DNA of 37,472 nucleotides. Origin: Smittium culicis (Eukaryota; Kickxellomycota; Harpellomycetes; Harpellales; Legeriomycetaceae). The DNA lies in the NCBI GenBank assembly GCA_001970855.1, contig LSSN01002836.1:1-37472 (forward strand), in the 5' to 3' direction. The stretch's first letter is position 1; each line of letters starts with the position of its first letter. A program made the translations under genes and the position numbers. The notes beneath the pieces were generated by a model. It did not search any database. It was given only the letters and a program-made list of their open reading frames with translations, and was not told where the DNA came from. Positions 21,120 to 31,500 of this stretch are shown piece by piece.

Positions 21120-21748
21120 TTAACCCATTCAAGTGATGTTGACTTTTTTTGAACTACCAAAAATATCCAACCAAATGACAAACTGATAAATCAGTATATT
21201 ATAATAATTTATTATTCGCTATTTAACAAAAGCAATCCAATAATAAATAATGTATAATTGACTTGTGTCGTATAATAATTTACAAGAGTAACTTATTATA
21301 CTAAAAGTAACAGTTTTTATAATTTGCAAAATGTTGGGCCAGTTAAAAGGATTGATTAAGTTTTAGTGGGTTTTTATACGGTAACGTAAGTTTTACCATC
21401 AAAATTGAAATTATGATTGGCTGAGCACTAAAATTTTGAAATTAGTTTTTATTTTATTTTATTTAGTATTAAGCACTTTATTAGTTGCTATTTATTCATT
21501 AGTATTGTCGTTATGAAAGTTTTAAAAGGGATATGATCCGAACAAGGGATGAATCCTCCTCAATAAATTTATAAAAAATTAAAAGTTTAATTGTAGCAAA
21601 GATTTGAATTAATACATTTTGGACAGTAGAGTTGTCAAATAACAATTGATACAGCTGTCAGAATTTGTCAGTATAGACGCCAAATCGCGACACTTGTCCA
21701 ATTATGATTTTTAAATATTTTTAAGTGCGTTGGCTGGGAAAGGGTTAA
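21120..21748 (+). mobile_element. piggyBac-like MITE split by a nested insertion (copy F)
   Basis: The left part, 21120-21265, starts TTAACCCATTC and matches copy E through TATCCAA and CCAATAATAAA. The right part, 21697-21748, resumes at TCCAATTATGATTTTT and ends GGGAAAGGGTTAA. Adding the two parts gives 198 bases, the same as the uninterrupted copies, so an insertion of about 431 bases (including a 4-base duplication) split the element. Confidence 0.7.
21266..21692. mobile_element. 427-bp insertion, possibly a solo LTR, inside the MITE
   Basis: The insert begins TGTCGTATAA and ends AATCGCGACA, so it starts TG, ends CA and has a 5-bp inverted terminal match (TGTCG/CGACA). It is flanked by direct CTTG repeats at 21262-21265 and 21693-21696, a target-site duplication. 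TG...CA ends with a 4-5 bp duplication suit a solo LTR; a small DNA transposon is also possible. No coding potential was seen. Near its right end TGTCA recurs several times (21633-21673). Confidence 0.6.
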
Positions 21749-23051
21749 TATTCTCTCGTTTCAACTTTGAAAACCTGCGATAAACGAACCAATCAAATCG
21801 CTCTAAAAATAATAGCTCATAGTAAATTAGTTACACTTGAATTTAGATCCCTAATTGGGAATCCATAATATTTTAATACCTATGACTACTGAAGGTAGCA
21901 GTAGGAACGCCTCTATGGCCCAAAGCTGGTCAGAGGCAATCTCCAAAAACCTTAAATCCCCAGAAATTAATGGAATAGGTGAAAAAAAAATTTTTTAGGA
22001 ATTCAAATTTCAAACTATTTTCACTAATGAAATAAATCCCAGCGAGAAAATAGCAGAAAATTTTTTTGAGCATGGGTGGCGAGGATTTAGGCTTGGATTT
22101 AAAATTCAAGACTAAGCCGCAGGCTTGGAACTAATTGGAAGAAATCCTATATGATTTGAAATCGATACTAAGCCTAATATAATTTTCTTTAAAATTATTG
22201 ATTACGAAATCTAATAGAAAGCAAAAAAAAAAATTTAAATGGAACCTAAAAAGTATTTATTTCCTTGAGACGTCAGAACACTGTGATGAGTATAAATTTA
22301 TTATGATACCATCGTATAATGGCTTAGTTTTATGGAAAGTATACCAGGCTGCGTATGATTGCCTCAAAATTATAAGGTAATCAGTTGGTATCAGAGCTCT
22401 TAAACACATTATGCATAACTCACACCCCTCAAAAAAGATAAAAGTTGTAATAAAAACCAAAAAAAACAACGAAATTCTGATATTCCGAAAGCTTTAAAAA
22501 TAATCGATACCAAAATAGTATTTCTTTGGAAAGTGGTGGGAATTATATGCACATACTGAAACAAAATCAATCACCCGAAATATTAATGTCCAGATATTAA
22601 ACTAAAGAACAAAATTAAATGAACTCGCGAGTCAAATCAAAAAATTAATCTCAAAAAGATATTTTTTGAAAAAGATAATGGAAATGCAAAAAAATGATAT
22701 AAATGTAGAAACAAACACAAAAAAAAATAGAATATACACAAAAATTCGTACCTAAAATAAACAGCAAAAATATAGGCATAGAAAAATTATCTGCTAAAAT
22801 CGTAGATCTTGAATCCTATGGAAAATATTCTAGTAAACCTATAAAAAAAATGAATACTAGGTTCAATTATATCTCATCTGAAAAATCTAAAAGATATGTG
22901 AGCATAAAAACTAGAAAAAATCAATTGTTAAATTTTCCTGAGACTTATAATATCAGAATCAGAAAGCTCACAAGAAAACACAATAAATTAAATCTTAAAT
23001 TAGAAAGTTTTAGAACATAGATGTGAATGATTGCTCTAGCTCAAAAATCTG

Positions 23052-23117
23052 GCGATATGAACTAAATGAAAATGAAAATGAAAAAAGAGATGAGATGAAA
23101 TGAGATGAGATGAAAGC
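23052..23117 (+). repeat. Degenerate ATGAA/ATGAG microsatellite
   Basis: Runs of AATGAAAATGAAAATG pass into GAGATGAGATGAAATGAG. This is a pentamer/hexamer tandem inside the decayed LINE, probably arising from a Glu/Lys/Asn-rich part of ORF1. Confidence 0.6.
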
Positions 23118-23673
23118 GATATAAGAAGAATTATAGGATAAAAATAAATAATCGATAATTCCTGAAAAAATAAATTAAATGTCAAATAAATATGTTTCCT
23201 AATAAAATTGATAGATTTAATCGCCTTATATATATGGGAGAATCAGAAAATGAGTCTAAAAATATAGCAAATAGTGAAATCCAAAATAAAGATTACAAGA
23301 AGACAAAGTCTTGCCAAAGCTTGATAGCTGGGTGATATTTTAATAGTTATATATGTTTTTGGTTAAATAATGCTATTTTACTGCTAAATAACTTTATCAA
23401 AAAAATATTAAACATTTATACTTTAAGTATAACTACGAAAATTCAGAAATGCTTTTTCCAAGAGAATGGATCTCTCAGAAAAGAACATAAATAATTTATT
23501 ACTAATCAATTGATTAACGATTAAGATTTTTGATGGTTTGAAAAATGGTGAATAAAAATTGTACATTATTTCATTTTTGCAGACAATGTCAAGATTAGAT
23601 AATAAACCACATTCAGGAATCGAGATTGATGATTTCATGGACGAAGAGTAGAATAATTTTAATAACGAAATTT

Positions 23674-23799
23674 AAAATAATAGGCATAACTGAAAACATG
23701 TTAAAAGGAAGGCTTTTATATTTTCTAAAAAAGCCCACGAAAGCGGATTTCTTTTTATTACAAGAAATTAGTATAAAAATCCAAGATATACAATTCTGC
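23674..23799 (+). pseudogene. LINE endonuclease N-terminal fragment
   Basis: A 42-codon open stretch reading KIIGITENMLKGRLLYF then LKKPTKADFFLLQEI. It matches the start of LINE apurinic-type endonucleases (N-x-N/G-G...KADIxxLQE), whose Glu is a metal ligand and is kept here. It ends at a TAA. Confidence 0.7.
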
Positions 23800-24011
23800 T
23801 AAATATAAACTGTAAAAATATATAACAGTGACCAATATTAATAATTAATAATTTATTATTTTATTGAGTGATTAATATCATCAAATTAAAAACACAAAAT
23901 AATGATAAAATAAAATTTGTCATTTTATACCTGTACATTAACGAAAAAGATAGAGGATACACAATTTATTCTCTTCATGAAAAATTTTCATATGAAATTA
24001 TATAAAAATAA

Positions 24012-24254
24012 GATATACTTACAATTGGAGATATGAATATTGCAGAAAACTAATTTAGGGATAAATCTCCATCAAAGATAACCAATAAACATGAATAGGA
24101 TATTACTGAAATTATAGTCAATCGCTTCAATATAAAAAGCATCGTTTGTGAATCATTAAAAAACGAAAGAATACGCAGATGGAAAAAATTTTCTGGAAGG
24201 TATATATGTGGAAGTGTAGAACCACGAAAAGAATTCTCTTTGTGATCTGATTCT
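24012..24254 (+). pseudogene. LINE endonuclease GDxN fragment
   Basis: DILTIGDMNIAEN, then a stop, then FRDKSPSK in the same frame. GDMN corresponds to the catalytic GDFN of AP-type endonucleases. The frame continues with further internal stops through R-rich sequence (NERIRRWKKFSGRY). Confidence 0.65.
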
Positions 24255-26360
24255 ATACTTTTGATTTTTCTTTTATTTTATGAAAATCATTTTTTAAAAT
24301 TTAACCTTATTGAATATAATAATGATTTCAAACTAAATATGACAGATTAATTACCCACTAATAACTACTTTAATGAATTGAATTTATAGCAATAAGTATA
24401 ACACAACTCATTTCATAAAATTTGACATGAAATAGAATGTTATAAAAACAACCACAAAACGACAAAAAAACATCACCGAAAAATAGGAAAAGTTAAAGGG
24501 AAAATGACAAATAGACTATACTAAAGAATTTAGTATTTTATTTAAAAAACTTTGCTTTTTTTGGTCAACTTTCTATTAATAGAATCATCACTCTGCTTAA
24601 ACAAATAAGCCTTTTATACAAAATTTTAAAATCTTCATTTTTATATTAAATATAAATCAAAATCTAACAAAAAAAACCACCAATATCAACATGAGCCCTA
24701 TGAGCATACGCTCAAAAGAACCGACGTATTAGGCAGTAGTAGCTGAAAAATCTACATATATCTAAAATTGGTCATGTCCTGGTACCAAAAGAAGTGATTA
24801 ATAAATTCTACATAAATTAAATTGGATCCACTGAGTTCTCTAACTATCAATGCATAAAATTTTCAATAATTTATTGGAATAATGAAAGAAAAAATTAAAA
24901 TTAAAAATGATAATCTATAATTCTACTAAATAACATAATAATCAATGATAAAAGTCAAGAGTTAAACACTATTTGCGCAAAATTATATGTATTTACCACC
25001 ATAAAACATAATTTCAAATATAATTTCCTCAATCACAGAAAATTCAGCCTTAAAAATAAAATTCAAAACTCATTGATAATAAATTATAATTTCAGTATAG
25101 CCAAAGTATCATTAAACAAAGAACTACTAAAATGATATAAAAATTATTATAAAAATAAAAAATTTTTAAAATTGATTGAATGATTATTCGTATAAGGATC
25201 AAATGAGCTGAGAAAAAAAATCAAACAAACGATTAATTTGGATTCTCAAAGCAAAAGAAAATATAAAAAAATTAATTTTTTTTATAATGAAAATGTATAA
25301 ATAATGGCTTAAAAAGATGAAATTATTAATTTACGCCATAAATTATACTCTCAGCTTTTCAAAATTGGAATTAATTACAATAATAGCCAGTCACTACTAA
25401 CTCATAATAATAGTAAAAATCTAAAGCTAACAGAGTACTTTGAACTTGAAGGAAAAATTTAATAATAAGCTTATTAACTTTCGTATTTTATAATAATTAT
25501 AAAGAAAAATTAATCACTCATTTAAAGAATGCTTTTAATAAAACGGTGGAGATGCAAAATTTGAATAAAATAATTGTGGCTCGATAATAGTATATAAAAA
25601 AAACAGCAAGTAAAAATCTTAAAGAGCTATATTAATATTACTCTATATAATACATATGATAAAATTTATACTAAAATAATTACCAATATACTTCAAAAAT
25701 ATATTCACTTATTAAATTTCTATAAATCAGAATTATTCAAAAAATGAAGCATTCTTTACAGTATATTTCTGCTAGTTTCCTATCTGTAAACATTAAAATT
25801 AAACACAGTCATAAAAAAGGATATATAATCTTATTGTACCAATAAATGCGTTCGATAGATTCCATTGGAAATTTATTTTAGATATATTTCCTGGAATTAA
25901 GAATATATTAACTGTTTTATCCTACAATTTATTTATTTTACTGTATATTATTACATTATAGACTTTTTTAAATTATATAAGTAAAAAAAAGATTGCTAGC
26001 GCCTTTATTCCTCTTGGATGAGCGTTTTAGGTGTAATAGATGGCGAATTTGTCTATATAATTTAGGATTTCCCCCTTTTTATGTAACATTTATCTACTTT
26101 ATCAGTAATTTCAAAATGAAAATTATTTCACAACTTAACTATTCTCTATAAAATAACTTGAATAAATAAGTTTTTTTGTGATCAATATAAATCCAACTCA
26201 TTTTAAGTAATAAAAAAAATTACCTAAAACTAACTGGAACTATTTATCAAAACCATAGGAAATTTTGTTTTAGAACCAAATTTAATTGAAATTATAATAT
26301 ATATTAATTAGAAAACTTCTGCCAAAATTAATAGAAACATAGCCAATCCAACTAATATAA

Positions 26361-26603
26361 GTACTTAGACAAGAAGATCCACTATCCCCGTTATTATATA
26401 TTTTAATAATTGAACCGCTACTGCTACAAATTAAGAAATTAACAGAATGAACTTCAGTACCCTAAAATAAATTCAAATCAATTGATTTCGTAGATGATTT
26501 TATAGTAGGAATAAAAATTAAAGACAACGAAAAAAAAATTAATGAATCCCTGAAGATTCATTCACTAGCTCCTATGCTAAAACTAACAAGGGAATATATA
26601 TAA
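26361..26603 (+). pseudogene. LINE reverse transcriptase core fragment
   Basis: The first frame gives VLRQEDPLSPLLYILIIEPL up to a TGA at 26448. The second frame, shifted by one, gives IDFVDDFIVGIKIKDNEKK. These are RT blocks 4 and 5. Both catalytic Asp residues of the FVDD box remain, but the frameshift, stops and Gly-to-Glu change show that it is dead. Confidence 0.8.
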
Positions 26604-26705
26604 TTATATACATAAAAATGTGTAATTTTAGTGACGATTGACTAGACCAAGAATTTATGCCTGAGACCGAAATTTTCAATTATCTATTTATTCTATTCAT
26701 ATCAG

Positions 26706-26891
26706 ATGAAGTTTCTATTAAAGAGTCACATACTATCATGTCGAAAAATATATCCAATTGGCGTGATGTTAATATCCAGCAAAGACAAAATATTATTATA
26801 TGATAAATTTACAGTATATAAACTAAAGATTTCTGTTCATGTTATATTATTCGAAAAATTTTTTGATTTTATTTGGAAAAATAAAAAATAA
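26706..26891 (+). pseudogene. LINE post-RT fragment
   Basis: A 61-codon open stretch including HILSCRKIYPIGVMLISSKD and ending EKFFDFIWKNKK. The order fits the L1/Tx1 post-RT segment (LS..gRi.li+..l.....Y.......i..FiW..kk), which places the element near that clade rather than Tad. Confidence 0.6.
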
Positions 26892-27680
26892 AATTGATAC
26901 GATAGAATTAGATAAAAAATGGATTCCGATCCTTTAAAATTATAAGAACTATCATGAACCCTTTTATAAAATATCATAATCAAATAGTTAACAACGAAAA
27001 TAAAACCTGGACTGAATCAGTCTAAAAAGCCTAAAAAATTATCCAATAAGCTTTAGATAAAAAAAATAGCTTTTAATTACTGCTTAATAAAGAATAAATA
27101 GAAAAATATTTAAAAACTTATTTTAGTATAGAGAGAAATTAAAATATAAAAATAGAACTTATGAATTAGATACACCTGAAATTCCTAACTGGAAGAAATA
27201 TAAAATTAAATAAATTGATATCAGAAAATTAAAAACAAGTACTTAATACAGCGTCACAAAAAAATATCTATCATGGCTCCTAAAAAATAGTACAACCAGA
27301 TGCGGAGAATTTATATACTACTTTGATTTTATTTGAGGAGAAAACTAATAATATATATTTAATACTCAAATATATATCAAATCAGGAATTTCATAGAAAG
27401 TTATTAAAAAAAAGATTTTTTAACAAATAATCTATACTTTACTCATTTTTCTTATAGAAAAATTCAAATTAAATAATATTTCGATAGATATATGGCCGAA
27501 ATAAATGATTATAAAACAAAGGTATCTCTCATTATTCGCGATAATTTTTCTTAATAAAAAATTGTTGCCTTTTGATTTATAAGAATTTTTTTTTTCGATG
27601 ATAAGATATTACAGTGAGTCTGATTCTTTAAACCCTTTGATGAACAAAAAACCTTAAATTAATTTTAAAACATAATAAGC

Positions 27681-27723
27681 TATATATTGAATTATTTATT
27701 ATTTATAATTAATTCAATATATA
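27681..27723. repeat. 14-bp inverted repeat hairpin
   Basis: TATATATTGAATTA at 27681-27694 and its exact reverse complement at 27710-27723 enclose a 15-base loop. It lies just beyond the estimated 3' end of the decayed LINE and might be its 3' stem-loop or an unrelated palindrome. Confidence 0.5.
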
Positions 27724-28350
27724 ACAAAAAGATTTTATACTGTTAGATTATTTATCTACTTATCATTAGTTCTGCGAGTTTTGAAGATGTTCTAACTCGT
27801 TATTGGCGAGTCAGTTAAAAACAAAAATAAATTTTTTCCAGGAAATTCCATTTATTCACGAATTTTCTTTGTACAAAATTTTCATGAGTGTAAATTAACA
27901 TGATTATGCTGTAATCAGTACATAGATCGAACCTTGTCATTTGTCAGCTTTTTTAAAAAAATTGATCGTTAAAAACGAGGGTTTCTGTAAATTGCTTATT
28001 TAAACATAAAATAACAAAATTTCCAACCTAAAAGGAATAAAATAAGCAGATCAACAAAAATTGAATCTCATTTTAACTGTATCAATATATTTAAAATTAA
28101 TTTCGAAACTAAAATAATTATCTAAGATATTTAATTCTCATCATCCCCATAACAACAGGAGATAAGATAAAACTATCTATTAAGGATTTTTTCCACGAAT
28201 CAAAAGGAATTGTAGTCATTTATAACCAATAAATAAAATATACTACACATTTATTTCAGATGCAGAATATTTTAAATCTTATTTAAGCTTATTCGCTTAT
28301 TTATAATTTATAGCTGAGTAAAAGATAATTAATCTATCATTTTTGAAAGT

Positions 28351-28548
28351 TTGTATAATTTTCGATTTTTTAAAAGTATTCAAAGACAATTTTTGGAATC
28401 AAGATATCTGTATGGGTTAGAACTTTCTAACATTTACATGGATAAAAATGAAGCAGCAGTAGTAAAAATCATTCTTTCCAGTGAAGCTATTTTTATTAGA
28501 TCGAAAAAGAACCTAGAAAAAAAATCACCAGAGATTCTAAACACCTAA
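28351..28548 (+). pseudogene. Open fragment in the desert, possibly a transposon remnant
   Basis: About 65 codons stay open where stops are very dense. It has no ATG start (it opens with TTG). It contains KSIQRQFLESRYLYGLELSN then MDKNEAAVVKIILSSEA. The LYGLEL segment followed by a helix recalls the tail after the RT domain in some LINEs (LLYGAELW...), but the match is weak. It is more likely a broken remnant than a gene. Confidence 0.25.
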
Positions 28549-31500
28549 ATATAAGAGATACCTAAAACAAAATAAAAAGACTTTAGTTTTCTAATGAGTC
28601 AGTTGAAGAAGTTGTCTTATACAATAGTTAAACAAAATATGAACTTTTAAGTCTATTTATCGGATCACTAAAATAATTTATATTGTTTTACACTTATAGT
28701 TCTATATCATTAGATAATTTAAATACATAAAAAACACACAAATATATTAAAGATATCAAAATGCAAATAAAAATTAGTTAAAAAAAGAAAATATATAAAA
28801 AATGAATATAAATGTCTTATTTATTGATTTTTTCATATATCTAAACTCTAAAGTCATTTATTAACCATCACACAGGTGTTAGAATGTTTTTTATCCACAT
28901 AATTTAGCCAATTAAATTCTATTATTTTTATACTAAAGAATAGCGGGAGATAATTAATAAGCTTTAAATTATAAAAGATTAATTCAAATTGATTTTTAAA
29001 AGCGTTGAATATTAAAGTGCATAAATTTTTTAGCTAATTTATTTATGAAAAAATCTTATTTATCTCAAAAAATGCACTCTTTTTATCAGTTATAACTGAA
29101 TCTAGTAATCAAAGCGTTGCGAAGCACACAGGTATTAAGTGTATGAACAAAAAATAAGTGTAAACCCCGCTAAATAATAATAATTCATCCATTTTTATAT
29201 TACCGCTATATTACCACTACATCATTTTTTATACTAGTATTAATTTTTTCAATTTCTTAATTTATTATAGAACTACTATAATACAATTTGCACGTTTATG
29301 TTTAATATTCTTTTACTAAAAAGTATATTTATTAATGAGTATTCATTAAAAAATATGAATTTTAAAGGTATAAGAGCAGAATATATTGCTTTTCGTTCCA
29401 ATTTATCAAAACAAATTTAAAAAGAAAATAAAAAATAGTCAAAATTAATAAAATTAATAAAATTTTAATTCAGTAGCATAATAAATCATAAAAACATTAA
29501 TTTTCCTAAACCAATAAACAAATATTACGCACAGTGATTATATAGACGTAAAAATGAGGTATTCGAACCAATTAAATATATAATTTTAAATTAAAATTGA
29601 GATTTTAGGATTTTCATTTGGTAATCTATGGCATATTTACATTTTTATATTCGCTCATCGACTGATAATCTAAAATTTTACAAAAAATTATATAAAGAGA
29701 ATGTCAATTAATGAATTGATAGAATTTTTTTGAATTTATTGTACTAAAAATCCGAATATATACGTTTAACACATTTCAAGCTAAATCTACTAAGAAAAAA
29801 ATATATCTCCCAATAAACTATTAAATATTAAATCTACAAGAAATTTAAAATTTCAATTTTTTATTTAAGAACTAATTTTTTCCGATTTGAATAGATTTTT
29901 TAAAGATTAATTAAAACCTTTTACAATTTTAATGGCACTGAATTAAGCTAAAAAAATTGAAAAATATCATATTAATTTCAGTAAATTTCAAATAACACAT
30001 ACCAATACTATCATTTGATCTCCGAAATTTATTTATTCTGATGTGATTTTATCTGCGTTAATGTTTTTTAATGGTTAAATTATGAATCCTTCTATACATA
30101 ATAAATCACTTTCAAAAATTCTACGGCTCTTAAAACTTTATATTTAGATTTAAGTTCTATAATACGATATTAATCGCTACAAACTGTCTCAACCTTTTAT
30201 ATTTGTACTTTTGGATAATATGTATTTTTTAAGAAATCAAAATTTAATAATTAAAATTAACCAAATTTTATAAATTTGATCTAGGATTAATTAAAAAAAG
30301 CTAATAATTAAATTATCTAGTCTACGCATCCTATTCATCATATTAAAGCATAACTGTAGTTTCAAAATTTATCATTAATTTAACTCGAGAATATTTGTAA
30401 TCCAGAATTTCATTTACTACTTTTTGAGCTACCCCAATTAATTCTTTTTTATGCCGTTATAATTAAATATTATTAAACTGTTTATTTAGATGAAATGTTA
30501 TTGTAAAATCATTAGCTCTATAACCTTTGAATGTTTTTAATTTCAAGAAATTTAAATTAATACGATAAAATATTCACTATAATATATATTTATTATGCTT
30601 AAAATTGAAGTATTACCTATTTTATTTCAAATTATTAAATTTCAAAACTACTATTAAATATCTAATTTCATCATTATTAAAATTAATTATTGTATAGTAA
30701 TTATGTGAAATGAATAATAAAAAATACTATTAAATATAGAAAAATTTTTTTAAATGAAAAATCCAGGATTAGACAATGTAAAATACATCTCAATATTCTA
30801 ATTTTTTGTAGATAAATTGAAATTTATGTATTTATTCTAAATTCTAATCACAGTTTTCGATGAAAGCAAAAATTTCTGTGGAAAATTTAGGGCAAAAGTA
30901 TATATTATTTCTTTCAACTCGCTTAAAGCACTTATAAATAAGAAATATAATGTTTTTTTTCTTGAATAGATTATAACTAATAGGTAAAAATAATGTGGAA
31001 TATTTAATTTTAGTGACAAATGAATATTATTAATATTCTTATTATCAAGCTAAATCCAAAAGTTAACATTATGGAAAAGCGATAATTTATAAATAAAAAA
31101 TTTTTTTCGCGAAAATTGATGGATATTTTTTAACATCATTTGGATTAGTAAAATAGTATAATATTTGTAATAATAAAATTTATTTAATTTAAAAAAAATT
31201 TTGATAATTAGATCTATATTTTTTAGTTGTAATTTAAATTTTTTAATTCAAAACTTTCAAATATAACCCTTAATCAATTTAAACCATCATATTCGATGAT
31301 AAGAAATGTTAATAATACAATCTTGTCAAATATATTATAACTTTTTATATTCAATAAATCAAAAATTTATTACTTCGAACAAAATACTAATTTATTTATT
31401 ATAAAACGTATAAAAAAAATACAATAGAGATTTTTGTTAAATATTATACTTATTTTTCATAAATATTTAAACACTGCAAAAAAAAAAATGAGAAATTTAT

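Larger units (their letters stand above)
21882..27560 (+). mobile_element. Decayed non-LTR retrotransposon (L1/Tx1/Zorro-like LINE)
   Basis: A dead LINE full of stops and frameshifts. An ORF1-like start is at 21882 (MTTEGSSRNASMAQSW, stop about 40 codons later) with coding-like stretches to about 22480. The AP-type endonuclease starts near 23674, with GRLLYFLKK..KADFFLLQEI, and continues at 24012 with LTIGDMNIAEN, matching the GDFN motif. Reverse transcriptase: RQEDPLSPLLYILIIEPLLLQI at 26367-26432 matches RQGDPLSPLLF, and FVDD at 26488-26499 in a shifted frame matches the catalytic F/YADD. The post-RT block ends in FFDFIWKNKK near 26855-26884, as in L1-type elements. Exact ends are uncertain. 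The element is inactive. Many changes are G-to-A or C-to-T type (RQGDP to RQEDP), consistent with the AT drift around it. Confidence 0.8.

Noticed and set aside
21120..21346. Shorter MITE ending at GGGCCAGTTAA
   Set aside because: The true right end at 21748 matches the family better, and removing the CTTG-flanked insert restores the expected 198-base length.
22386..22398. TGGTATCAGAGC string like the tRNA-iMet primer-binding site of LTR retrotransposons
   Set aside because: It lies within the ORF1-like coding remnant of the non-LTR element, with no LTR ending just before it and no gag-pol after it. Chance or a coding coincidence is more likely.
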